The notes under the pieces were generated by a model. That model ran no database searches and was not told where the DNA came from. It saw only the letters and a program-made list of their open reading frames with translations. A DNA stretch of 64,000 bases from Paraburkholderia caballeronis (GTDB taxonomy: Bacteria > Pseudomonadota > Gammaproteobacteria > Burkholderiales > Burkholderiaceae), in assembly GCF_900104845.1 (NCBI RefSeq), contig NZ_FNSR01000003.1:372001-436000 (forward strand), in the 5' to 3' direction. Below are positions 27,992 to 35,524 of this stretch, in pieces; the stretch's first letter is position 1; every line of letters starts with the position of its first letter. Position numbers and translations under genes: made by a program.

Positions 27992-29029
27992 ATGGCCGAT
28001 CCCGTTTCCGACGAAACCCGTCTTGCCGCCGAAATCGAGCGGCTGAAGGCGGAATTTCCGAAAACGCGCGAGTTGTACCGCGAAGTCTGCGCGTTGCTGT
28101 TCTTCCGTTTCGGCATCACGCCGACCGCCAACCGTCTTTATCAACTCGTGCATCGCGGCAGCATGGGCACGCCGACGGCGGTGTTGTCCGAGTTCTGGAG
28201 CGACCTGCGCGAAAAGAGCCGCGTGCGCATCGAGCATCCGGATCTGCCGGCCGAGTTGCAGGGCGCGGCCGGCGAACTCGTCGCGACGCTGTGGTCGCGC
28301 GCGAGCGCCGCCGCGAGCGCCGCGCTCGACGGATTGCGCGCGGATGTCGAAGCGGCGAGGCTGGACGCACAGCAGTCGGTCGCGACGTTGCAGGCCGATC
28401 TCGCGCGAACGGAGACCGCGCTCGAACAACGGACGTCGGCGCTGTTGTCCGCGCAGGTGCGCATCCACGAACTGGAACAGTCGCTGGCGGCGCGCGGCGC
28501 ACGGGACGAAGAGGTCGCGCAGCTTCAGCAGCAGGCGCGCGAACGCGATGCCGTTTTTACGCAGACACGGACCGAATACGCATCGGAAACGGACCGGCTG
28601 CGGGCGAGCGTCGAACTGGCCGATACGCGTTTGCAGGCGGCCGAAAAGCGGGCGGCGCTCGAAATCGAACGCGAGCGCACCGAGAACACCCGTTTGCAAC
28701 GCGACGCCGATGCGGCGGCGAGCCGGGCCGCGCGGGCGGAACATGACGCGCGCGCGGAGATCGTCGCGTTGCGCCAGCAACTCGACGAGCTTCGGCATCG
28801 GAACGGCACGCTCGAAGGGCAACTCGCGGCGATGCGCGAAGCGAGCGCTGGTTATACGCGCGAGTTGAACGCGTGGCGCGAGAATGCGGCGCCGGCAAAG
28901 AACCCGCGTGGCGCGACGCGGGCACGGCCGCCCGATGTCGAGCCGGCTACCCAAAGCGCAAAATCCGGCAAGGCGACGGCGCCGCGCAAGACCAGGAGCG
29001 GCGTGTCCAGGCCGCGTTCGGGGAGCTGA
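27992..29029 (+). CDS. KfrA-like DNA-binding coiled-coil protein
   Basis: A 345-residue protein with an N-terminal DNA-binding domain of the KfrA_N type (IERLKAEFPKTRELYREVCALLFFRFGITPTANRLYQLVHRGSMGTP). A coiled coil of over 180 residues, rich in Ala, Glu, Arg and Gln, follows (about 115-300), then a basic disordered tail. KfrA proteins bind DNA and form filament-like coiled coils, and on plasmids assist maintenance. Chromosomal versions are often found near accessory genes. Here it heads a run with a small protein, HU and a YhcG-type nuclease, which suggests nucleoid organisation or defence. The start at MADPVSDE is the first ATG after the divergent intergenic gap. Confidence 0.83.
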   Translation: MADPVSDETRLAAEIERLKAEFPKTRELYREVCALLFFRFGITPTANRLYQLVHRGSMGTPTAVLSEFWSDLREKSRVRIEHPDLPAELQGAAGELVATLWSRASAAASAALDGLRADVEAARLDAQQSVATLQADLARTETALEQRTSALLSAQVRIHELEQSLAARGARDEEVAQLQQQARERDAVFTQTRTEYASETDRLRASVELADTRLQAAEKRAALEIERERTENTRLQRDADAAASRAARAEHDARAEIVALRQQLDELRHRNGTLEGQLAAMREASAGYTRELNAWRENAAPAKNPRGATRARPPDVEPATQSAKSGKATAPRKTRSGVSRPRSGS

Positions 29030-29033
29030 CACG

Positions 29034-29264
29034 ATGGCGAACGGCAATGCAATGCGGCGCATCCGCGTCGTGGGGCGCGCGCGCATGAAGCTCGCGTGCC
29101 CGGACATCGGCGCGCTGATGCGCTATCGCGAACGGATCGTGCGCGTGCTCGCGGAAGCGCGCGGACAACGCGTGATGATCGAATCGATCGACGGCAACGG
29201 GCGGACATTCGTCAGCACGGTGAAGTGGGTGAGCCTCGTGGCGATCCAGGATCAACTGTTCTGA
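29034..29264 (+). CDS. Small hypothetical protein after the KfrA-like gene
   Basis: A 76-residue basic protein that starts four bases after the KfrA-like stop, with a GGGGAG ribosome-binding site about eight bases upstream, so it is almost certainly co-transcribed. It contains a predicted helix (PDIGALMRYRERIVRVLAEARG) and beta strands (RVMIESIDGNGRTFVSTVKWVSLVAI). I do not recognise the family. An ATG at 29052 (MRRIRVV) is an alternative start. Tight coupling suggests it works with the KfrA-like protein. Confidence 0.6.
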   Translation: MANGNAMRRIRVVGRARMKLACPDIGALMRYRERIVRVLAEARGQRVMIESIDGNGRTFVSTVKWVSLVAIQDQLF

Positions 29265-29716
29265 TCCGATCGCGCTGCCGGGCATCGGAAAGTTCGCGAG
29301 CATGTCGACATGGGTCGTGGCGACGGCAAGGATCGTGTTACGCATCGTTCGCACTGCGCGAAGGACGAACACGCGCCACGTGCACCCACGCACGAATCCA
29401 CGGTGCGAACGCAACGGCCAATCGAGGGAGATGCCGGCCAGCTAGGCGCAACATCGCGCGAGTTCGATGCACGATGCGCATTGGGCGGCATCGAGGGCGC
29501 AGGCCGTGCGGACCCGGACACGCTGCTTCCGGCAACGACAAACCCGCGTAAAACGACGCCAGTCCAACGCTTCGGACCGCTCCACAACGGGGGCAAACGA
29601 CCGCAAACCGCGATCCGGCGCGCTTCCCGGCTTTCCGCGCCGGTGCACGCCGATTTGCCTGTTTCGCCCTTGTGCGGTAGGGTATGCGGGTTTCGTCAAC
29701 TTCACATGGGTAGCAG
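29265..29716. other. Non-coding stretch with probable HU promoter
   Basis: Several frames are open here, but all have shadow composition and no ribosome-binding site, so I call no gene. Near the right end TTGCCT (29655-29660) and TAGGGT (29678-29683) are 17 bases apart and could be the promoter of the HU gene, with a start near 29690. I see no terminator hairpin with a T run after the small gene at 29264. Confidence 0.4.
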
Positions 29717-29995
29717 ATGAACAAACAGGAACTGATTGACGCCGTCGCCGCCAGCACGGGCGATACCAAGGCTGCCACCGGCGCAGCGATCGACGCGATT
29801 CTGGAAGCGGTCACGCGCGCGGTCACGTCCGGCGACTCCGTGCAACTCGTCGGCTTCGGCTCGTTCTCGACGGGCCAGCGCGCGGCGCGTGTCGGCCGCA
29901 ATCCGGCGACCGGCGCAGAAATCCAGATCGCTGCCGCGAAGACGGTGAAGTTCACCGCCGGCAAGGCTTTCAAGGACGCCGTCAACGCGTCATGA
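29717..29995 (+). CDS. HU-family DNA-binding protein
   Basis: A 92-residue HU/IHF-family histone-like protein: [32 protein letters not shown] at the dimerisation helices, [46 protein letters not shown] at the beta arm. The arm has GRNPATG with the conserved intercalating proline. Unlike a housekeeping hupB it ends in Ser and overlaps the next gene by four bases (ATGA), so it is coupled to the YhcG-type nuclease. It bends DNA and may assist that nuclease or the KfrA-like protein. Confidence 0.9.
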   Translation: MNKQELIDAVAASTGDTKAATGAAIDAILEAVTRAVTSGDSVQLVGFGSFSTGQRAARVGRNPATGAEIQIAAAKTVKFTAGKAFKDAVNAS

Positions 29996-31173
29996 CGACG
30001 AAGTCCGTCATCGCGGCGGACGCTTACGCGGGATTGCATGGCGGCATCGTCAGCGTGGTGGAGTCCGCGAGGCTCGCCGCGGCCCGCAGCGTCAACGCCG
30101 TGATGACGGCTGCGTACTGGGAGATCGGCCGCCGCATCGTGACGGTCGAGCAGGGTGGTGAGCAGCGCGCCGCGTATGGCGAGGCGCTGCTCACGCGGCT
30201 TGCCGACGATCTCACCGGGCGCTTCGGGCGCGGCTTCAGCCGCGCCAATCTCGTGAACATGCGGGCGTTTTATCTCGCATGGCCGGCCGGCGAGATTGGC
30301 CAGACAGCGTCTGGTCAATCCGTCGCGACCGCAAAACGCCAGACAGCGTCTGGCAAATCTTCGCTGCCGGCCGATCCCGCCGGCGCCATTCCCGATTACA
30401 GAACGCTGGCTGCGCGCTTTCCGTTGCCGTGGTCCGCTTACGTGCGCCTGCTGTCGGTCAGGACCGCGGCCGCGCGTTCGTTCTACGAAGCGGAGGCGTT
30501 GCGCGAAGGGTGGTCGGTGCGCCAGCTCGACCGCCAGATCGGCAGCCAGCTTTACGAGCGCATCGCACTCTCACGCAACAAGGCCGCGCTGCTGAAGAAA
30601 GCGGCCGAACCGCAGCCCGGCGATGCGCCGACGCCCGAAGAGGCGATCCGCGATCCGTTCGTACTCGAATTCCTCGACCTGAAGGACGAATACTCGGAGT
30701 CGGATCTCGAAGAGGCGCTGATCCAGCATCTGACCGACTTCCTGCTCGAACTCGGCGACGACTTCGCGTTCGTCGGCCGGCAGCGCCGTCTGCGGATCGA
30801 CGATGCGTGGTTCAGGATCGACCTGCTGTTCTTCCATCGCCAGCTTCGCTGTCTCGTCGTGATCGACCTGAAGGTCGGCCGCTTCAGTTATGCGGATGCC
30901 GGGCAGATGCACCTGTACCTGAACTACGCGCGCGAGCACTGGATGAAGCCCGGCGAAAATCCGCCAGTCGGCCTGATCCTGTGCGCGGAGAAAGGCGCGG
31001 CCGAGGCGCATTACGCGCTCGAAAACCTGCCGAACAAGGTGCTGGCCGCCGAGTATCAGATGGTGCTGCCCGACGAGGCGCTCGTCGCGAAGGAGCTTGA
31101 ACGCACGCATGCGGAGCTGGAGCGCCGCCGCGCGGGCAGGCCGTCCGGTCCGGAGTCGTCACCAGAATCGTGA
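29992..31173 (+). CDS. YhcG/DUF1016-type PD-(D/E)XK nuclease-like protein
   Basis: A 393-residue protein with the two parts of the YhcG family: an N-terminal helical domain ([54 protein letters not shown]) and a C-terminal PD-(D/E)XK-like domain ([19 protein letters not shown] then [10 protein letters not shown]), where D and IDLK fill the catalytic positions. YhcG proteins are predicted nucleases tied to mobile elements and defence. A variable segment after AFYLAWP holds two copies of the peptide QTASG, encoded by two palindromes. ATG overlaps the HU stop by four bases. Biological target unknown. Confidence 0.86.
   Translation: MTTKSVIAADAYAGLHGGIVSVVESARLAAARSVNAVMTAAYWEIGRRIVTVEQGGEQRAAYGEALLTRLADDLTGRFGRGFSRANLVNMRAFYLAWPAGEIGQTASGQSVATAKRQTASGKSSLPADPAGAIPDYRTLAARFPLPWSAYVRLLSVRTAAARSFYEAEALREGWSVRQLDRQIGSQLYERIALSRNKAALLKKAAEPQPGDAPTPEEAIRDPFVLEFLDLKDEYSESDLEEALIQHLTDFLLELGDDFAFVGRQRRLRIDDAWFRIDLLFFHRQLRCLVVIDLKVGRFSYADAGQMHLYLNYAREHWMKPGENPPVGLILCAEKGAAEAHYALENLPNKVLAAEYQMVLPDEALVAKELERTHAELERRRAGRPSGPESSPES
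30296..30354. repeat. Two palindromic repeats inside the YhcG-type gene
   Basis: CAGACAGCGTCTGG occurs at 30301-30314 and again at 30340-30353, exactly 39 bases (13 codons) apart. Each copy is the centre of a hairpin: the first extends to 30296-30318, the second (GCCAGAC-AGC-GTCTGGC) covers 30338-30354. Both are in the same reading frame and encode QTASG. They lie in the hinge between the two domains of the protein. Confidence 0.8.
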
Positions 31174-31265
31174 TGCCGGCACGCGCCGTCGCATGAGACG
31201 ACGCGGCCGTTTCGAAGCGAGGTCGTCGAAGCCGTTCGATGGGTCGTTCGACAACGCCGGCTTCG

Positions 31266-32849
31266 TTATGCGAGCGCGTGACCCTGCCGCGCGCCCGCCG
31301 CGAGCCTGAATCTCGACGCGACTTCACGCAAGCCGCTCGACTGCGCGGCCATCGACTGCGCGGCCGCCGACGCCTGCTCGACGAGCGCGGCGTTCTGCTG
31401 CGTGACTTCGTCCATCTGCGAGACGGCCCGGCTCACCTGCTCGATGCCGGTGTGCTGCTCTTCCGACGCCGCCGCGATTTCGCCCATCAGATCCGCGACG
31501 CGCTTCGCCGACGCGACGACCTCCGCGATCGTGCCGCCCGCCTCGTTCACAAGTTTCGAGCCTTCGTCGACCTGCGCGACCGACTGGCTGATCAGTTCCT
31601 TGATCTCCTTCGCGGCGCTCGCGCAGCGTTGCGCGAGACTGCGGACCTCGGAGGCGACCACCGCGAACCCGCGCCCGTGTTCGCCCGCGCGCGCGGCCTC
31701 GACCGCCGCGTTCAACGCGAGAATGTTGTTCTGAAACGCGATGCTGTCGATCACGCCGATGATCTGCTCGACGCGCTCCGACGTGCCGGAGATGCCGTGC
31801 ATCGTGTCCACGACGCGCCGGACCACGCTGCCGCCGCGCTCCGCGATCTGCGATGCGTTCACCGCGAGCGTGTTGCCCTGGCGCGCGTTGTCGGTGTTGT
31901 GCTTCACCGTCGCGGTCAGTTCCTCCATGCTCGCCGCCGTCTGCTGCAAAGACGCGGCCTGCTGTTCCGTGCGCGACGACAGGTCCATGTTGCCGCTGGC
32001 GATTTCGGTGGCGCCGGTCGCGATCAGCGCCGACGACGTCTGGATGTGCTGCACCGTGTCGATCAGTTGCTGCTGCATCTGGTTCATCGCATGCAGCAGG
32101 CTGCCGCCGTCGTCGTCCGCGAGTTCGACGCGCGCACTGAGGTCGCCCGCCGCGATGCGCCGGCACAGGTCCGCCGCGTAATCCGGGTCGCCGCCGAGGC
32201 TCGTGCGGATGCTGCGGATCAGCCACAGCATCCCCGCCGTCATCGCGATGCCGATCAGCCCGACGACCGTCAGGTTGCGCAGCAGCGCCGCGATGAACGC
32301 GTCTTCGACGTCGTCGAGATAGACGCCCGTGTACACGTGCCAGTCCCATTCGGGGACGAGCGCGCTATAGGTCAGCTTCGCGACTGGCTCGGGCTTGCCC
32401 GGTTTCACCCACACGTAGCGGCTGAAATGATCGCCGCCCGGCGACGAACTCCTGACGATGTCGACGGCCAGATGCGTGCCGTGCGGATCGACGAGGTCGC
32501 TCTGGTTCTTCGATTCGAGCGACGGCTTCGACGGCAGCAGCAGCGCGACGACCGACGAATCGAAGATGCCGAAGTAGCCGCTCTGGTCGTCGCCGTAGCG
32601 GAGGTTGCGCAGCGCCGCGATCGCCAGACGCTTCGCCTCGTCGGTCGACAGTTCGTTCGCGGCGGCTTTTTTCTGGTAGAACGCGACGATCCCGACCGCC
32701 ACCTGGGTCTGCTGGACCAGCACGCTCTTGCGGTCGTCGAGCGTCGATCGTCGCGCCATGATTGCATTCGCAACGACCATCGCGATGAGGGATACCCAGA
32801 GCAGCACGACGATGCTCCATGCCTTTCGATTCAATGACATTCTTTTCAT
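31266..32849 (-). CDS. Methyl-accepting chemotaxis protein (single Cache domain)
   Basis: A 527-residue chemoreceptor. TM1 is [19 protein letters not shown]. The periplasmic domain is a small Cache ([38 protein letters not shown]), followed by TM2 ([20 protein letters not shown]) and HAMP. The cytoplasmic signalling domain contains the conserved hairpin tip [39 protein letters not shown] methylation-type helix ([24 protein letters not shown]) is visible. It transmits ligand binding to CheA/CheW. sCache receptors of this type bind small organic acids, but the ligand here is unknown. An ATG at 32840 is a possible alternative start. Transcribed alone. Confidence 0.92.
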   Translation of the reverse strand: MKRMSLNRKAWSIVVLLWVSLIAMVVANAIMARRSTLDDRKSVLVQQTQVAVGIVAFYQKKAAANELSTDEAKRLAIAALRNLRYGDDQSGYFGIFDSSVVALLLPSKPSLESKNQSDLVDPHGTHLAVDIVRSSSPGGDHFSRYVWVKPGKPEPVAKLTYSALVPEWDWHVYTGVYLDDVEDAFIAALLRNLTVVGLIGIAMTAGMLWLIRSIRTSLGGDPDYAADLCRRIAAGDLSARVELADDDGGSLLHAMNQMQQQLIDTVQHIQTSSALIATGATEIASGNMDLSSRTEQQAASLQQTAASMEELTATVKHNTDNARQGNTLAVNASQIAERGGSVVRRVVDTMHGISGTSERVEQIIGVIDSIAFQNNILALNAAVEAARAGEHGRGFAVVASEVRSLAQRCASAAKEIKELISQSVAQVDEGSKLVNEAGGTIAEVVASAKRVADLMGEIAAASEEQHTGIEQVSRAVSQMDEVTQQNAALVEQASAAAQSMAAQSSGLREVASRFRLAAGARQGHALA

Positions 32850-33162
32850 TCTTCAGACCGGCCACGGATTGGGGGTTCGCGAACCGGCGCGCTCGACAGC
32901 GCCGGGTTCATCGGGCTTAACGGCCGATCGGCGGCCGGTCTGAACCCCGCTCGCGCAACGAGAATTTACACGTATGTTTTTAATCGGAAATTCGATGCGG
33001 ACGCAGCGGGTTGCGTTGCATGGTCCGTGCATGAAGCAGGGGGAGGGGCGCTTTCGGCTTCCCTTCAGAGGGGCGGGATGGATGACAGGAGCAACGTTCT
33101 TCGGCATGCGCGCCGGGTTCGACGACCCGACGCGCGAGGGCGATGACTGGCGGGTTGCGACG
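32850..33162. other. Intergenic region upstream of the chemoreceptor
   Basis: Both flanking genes are on the minus strand, so this contains the chemoreceptor promoter and the 3' end of the nasT-nasS transcript. An AT-rich segment near 32960-32995 is the most promoter-like part. I see no gene; a plus-strand frame crossing it continues into the shadow of nasS. Confidence 0.45.
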
Positions 33163-34296
33163 TCATGGGTTGACGCCGTCATCGTTCGACGGCGGCGCGG
33201 GCCACGTCGCGCCGTCGCACAACCGGTCGATGCGGGTGTCGGCGTCCGGCGGAACCGGAATGTCGAGCGCGGCGGCCGCGTCGCGATAGAGCCGCGTCTG
33301 GTTGACTGCGTCCGCGATCGCCGCGTCGTCGTCCGGCGGGCCGTCGAAGAGTCCCCAGCGACGGTATTGCGAAATGAACCACGCGCCGTCGGATGCGCGC
33401 GGATAGTTCACCGCGCCGTGGTCGAAGAACGACACCGGCAGCGCGCCCGCGCGTCCGGTGTCGCCGAGCAGGCGCGGCGCGATCCGCTCCGGCGCGACGC
33501 CGATCACGTCCTGCGCGGCGAGCCATTTCGCGGCGCTCGCGCGATGCAGCGGGTCCTCGTCGAGCCAGCGGCACGCTTCGAGCATCGTCTGCACCAGCGC
33601 GCGCGCGGTGTGCGGATAACGCGTCGCAAAATCGCGGCGGCACGCGAGCACCTTCTCCGGATGGTTCGGCCAGATCTCGCTCGTGAACACGACGGTGCGG
33701 CCGACGCCGAGCGATTCGGCTACGGCGTGCCACGGTTCGCCCGCGCAGAAGCCGTCCAGTTCGCCGGACGCGAGCGCGGCCGCCATGTCCGGCGGCGGCA
33801 GCACGACGCTCTTCACGTCGCGCAGCGGATGCACGCCGTTCGCCGCGAGCCAGTAGTACAGCCACATCGCATGGGTGCCGGTCGGGAACGTCTGCGCGAG
33901 CACCGGCGGCCGGCCGAGCGACGCGAACGCGTCCTTCACGCTGTGGCCGGCCGCGATCAGGTCCGCGAGCCGCGGCGACAGCGTGATCGCCTGGCCGTTG
34001 CGGTTCAGCACCATCAGCACCGACAGGTCCGCGCGCGGCCCGCCGATGCCGAGCTGCACGCCGTACACGAGCCCGTACAGCGCGTGCGCGGCGTCGATCT
34101 CGCCCCACAGCAGCTTGTCGCGGATGCCGGCCCACGACGGCTGCCGGCACAGTTCGAGCGTGAGCCCGTGGCGATGGCCGAATTCGAGCGTCTTCGCGAC
34201 GACGAGCGGCGCGGCGTCGGTCAGCGACACGAAGCCGAGGCGGAGATGGGAGAGTTCCGGCGTCGGGCCGGACGGGGCGAGGGCGGGGCTGTTCAT
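33163..34296 (-). CDS. nasS: NasS nitrate/nitrite sensor (NrtA-like)
   Basis: A 377-residue soluble protein of the NrtA/CmpA substrate-binding family, without a signal peptide (MNSPALAPSGPTPELSHLRLGFVSLTDAAPLVVA). The absence of an export signal and the adjacent ANTAR gene identify it as NasS rather than a transport protein. Motifs are LLWGEIDAAHALYGLVYGVQLGIGG, QTFPTGTHAMWLYYWLAANGV, and GFCAGEPWHAVA. Family knowledge: without nitrate, NasS sequesters NasT; nitrate binding releases NasT, which then relieves termination in nas leader RNAs. The gene begins 13 bases after the nasT stop. Confidence 0.87.
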   Translation of the reverse strand: MNSPALAPSGPTPELSHLRLGFVSLTDAAPLVVAKTLEFGHRHGLTLELCRQPSWAGIRDKLLWGEIDAAHALYGLVYGVQLGIGGPRADLSVLMVLNRNGQAITLSPRLADLIAAGHSVKDAFASLGRPPVLAQTFPTGTHAMWLYYWLAANGVHPLRDVKSVVLPPPDMAAALASGELDGFCAGEPWHAVAESLGVGRTVVFTSEIWPNHPEKVLACRRDFATRYPHTARALVQTMLEACRWLDEDPLHRASAAKWLAAQDVIGVAPERIAPRLLGDTGRAGALPVSFFDHGAVNYPRASDGAWFISQYRRWGLFDGPPDDDAAIADAVNQTRLYRDAAAALDIPVPPDADTRIDRLCDGATWPAPPSNDDGVNP

Positions 34297-34309
34297 GATG
34301 GGCGGCTCG

Positions 34310-34897
34310 TCACAGGTCGGCGAGCAGCACGAGCTGGCGCGCGACGTCGACGATCTTCATTCCATGGTCCATTGCGTGTTTGCGCAGCAGCGCATACGCA
34401 TCCTGTTCGGGCAGCTGGCGGCGCTCCATCAGCAGGCGCTTCGCCTGGTCGATCAGCTTGCGGTTCGCGAGTTCGGTCTCGGCGGCCGCGAGCCGCTTGC
34501 GCAACTGCTCCTCATGCGAGAAGCGCGCGAGCGCGACTTCGAGGATCGGCGCGAGCCGCGCGGCGTCCAGCCCTTCGACCAGATACGCGCTGACGCCCGC
34601 GCGCACCGCGTCGCGAATGCGCTGCTGGTCGGCGTCGCTGCTGAACATCAGCACCGGGCGGGGCGCGTGCTCGTTCATCACCGCGAGCTGTTCGAGCGTG
34701 TCGCGCGACGGCGAATCGGTGTCGATGATCACGACGTCCGGGCGCTGTTCCTCGACGGTGCGAGGCAGCGCGCCGGGCGTCGCGACTTCGCTCAGCATGT
34801 CATAACCGAGCCGTGCGAGCGCGTCGCGCAGCTCGCCGATCGGTTTCGCCGTATCGGTCACGAGCAGCACGCGCAGTCGGTTGGGAGGCGATGTCAT
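34310..34897 (-). CDS. nasT: NasT ANTAR antitermination regulator
   Basis: A 195-residue regulator with an N-terminal receiver-like domain (LRVLLVTDTAKPIGELRDALARLGYDM, VVIIDTDSPSRDTLEQL, MFSSDADQQRIRDAVRAGVSAYLVEG) and a C-terminal ANTAR RNA-binding domain (RKLIDQAKRLLMERRQLPEQDAYALLRKHAMDHGMKIVDVARQLV). NasT binds two-hairpin motifs in nas leader RNAs and prevents termination. It is encoded upstream of nasS in one transcript. Its own 5' region contains a sigma-54-like promoter and a terminator-like hairpin, which suggests autoregulation. Confidence 0.9.
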   Translation of the reverse strand: MTSPPNRLRVLLVTDTAKPIGELRDALARLGYDMLSEVATPGALPRTVEEQRPDVVIIDTDSPSRDTLEQLAVMNEHAPRPVLMFSSDADQQRIRDAVRAGVSAYLVEGLDAARLAPILEVALARFSHEEQLRKRLAAAETELANRKLIDQAKRLLMERRQLPEQDAYALLRKHAMDHGMKIVDVARQLVLLADL

Positions 34898-34945
34898 CGG
34901 CGTTGCGGCGGAGAAAGGGGCTTTGGTGCGGTCAATCGGGGGCTC

Positions 34946-34993
34946 AAAAACAAAAACGGCATCGGCCCGCGCCGTGCGCGAGCTGACACCGTT
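34946..34993 (-). terminator. Leader terminator/attenuator of nasT-nasS
   Basis: Read on the minus strand, AACGGTGTC (34993-34985) pairs fully with GATGCCGTT (34963-34955) if two G-U pairs are allowed. An inner GC-rich hairpin fills the loop, and a T-rich tract follows. It ends 49-58 bases before the nasT start, so it can terminate transcription in the nasT leader. It is a plausible NasT target. Confidence 0.6.
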
Positions 34994-35064
34994 GTCGTGG
35001 GTCCTGCCTGGTCGTCAATGGCGAAACCGCGCCGGCTTCGTTGCCGGACACGGCCCGGTGTCTC

Positions 35065-35079
35065 GCAATATCCGGGCCA
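35065..35079 (-). promoter_or_regulatory. Sigma-54 promoter for nasT-nasS
   Basis: On the minus strand TGGCCC-GGATA-TTGC has the GG-N10-GC spacing of a sigma-54 promoter (consensus TGGCAC-N5-TTGC). The predicted start is near 35053, about 60 bases before the leader hairpin. The NtrC-type boxes at 35120-35155 lie about 70-100 bases upstream. Confidence 0.65.
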
Positions 35080-35119
35080 GGCGTCAGCGCGCGATGCGCG
35101 AGCCGCGCGCCCCAGCATC

Positions 35120-35155
35120 GCACGACGACAGTGCTGCAACGCACTAACGCGGTGC
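35120..35155. promoter_or_regulatory. Two NtrC-type enhancer boxes between nasT and nasA
   Basis: GCAC-GACGACA-GTGC (35120-35134) and GCAC-TAACGCG-GTGC (35141-35155) both fit the NtrC pattern GCAC-N7-GTGC. They start 21 bp apart, two helical turns, as in classical paired enhancers. The pair lies between divergent sigma-54-type promoters and could serve both. Confidence 0.65.
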
Positions 35156-35336
35156 CGCGCTGCGCCAAAGCGTTTCGCGCGCCGGGCGTCGAGCAGCCGG
35201 CCGGATGCGCATGATACACGCGCCGGCTCGCGCGGCGCGAGCCAGCGGCCGACGACGCGAGAGCCGCGTCCCGCGTGCGTTTGCGGACCGAGGGAGGCTC
35301 CGCGAAATCCATTCGGATCACCGACGAATGGGGAGA

Positions 35337-35352
35337 TGGCACGGCTATTGCC
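35337..35352 (+). promoter_or_regulatory. Sigma-54 promoter for nasA
   Basis: TGGCAC-GGCTA-TTGCC matches the sigma-54 consensus closely, with GG at 35338-35339 and GC at 35350-35351. The predicted start is near 35363, which leaves about 160 bases of leader before nasA containing two hairpins. Confidence 0.75.
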
Positions 35353-35401
35353 TTGCATCGCGCCGGGGCCAACGGCGGCCCCGATACACCCGATTTTTTC
35401 T

Positions 35402-35507
35402 GCTGCCTGCACTAGCGGGCGGCTCCAGGGGCAACGGCGTCCCGGAACGGAACCGGCGTCGATCGACAGCGATCGGCGCGGGTCCCGTTCCGGGACGCTT
35501 TTTTTTT
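35402..35507 (+). terminator. Two-hairpin leader with terminator upstream of nasA (NasT target)
   Basis: The first hairpin (35402-35423) is a 9-bp stem with G-U pairs and an ACTA loop. The second is a perfect 14-bp stem, GCGTCCCGGAACGG (35437-35450) with CCGTTCCGGGACGC (35485-35498), with an inner GATC hairpin. Nine T residues (35499-35507) follow. The arrangement of a small hairpin, a short spacer, then a terminator is that of ANTAR-controlled nas leaders. The loop residues do not obviously match the published hexaloop rule. Confidence 0.8.
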
Positions 35508-35524
35508 GCATCGGCGAGAGGACC

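Noticed and set aside
29310..29720. Open frames between the small gene at 29034 and HU
   Set aside because: Different frames overlap, none has a ribosome-binding site and the composition is Arg/His-rich. I treat the stretch as non-coding.
27992..31173. Integrated plasmid or prophage
   Set aside because: KfrA-like, HU and YhcG genes are typical of mobile elements, but I found no integrase, replication gene, att-like direct repeats or tRNA nearby.
33163..34296. Nitrate ABC transporter substrate-binding protein NrtA
   Set aside because: No signal peptide or ABC partner genes, and the next gene is NasT. NasS is the better reading.
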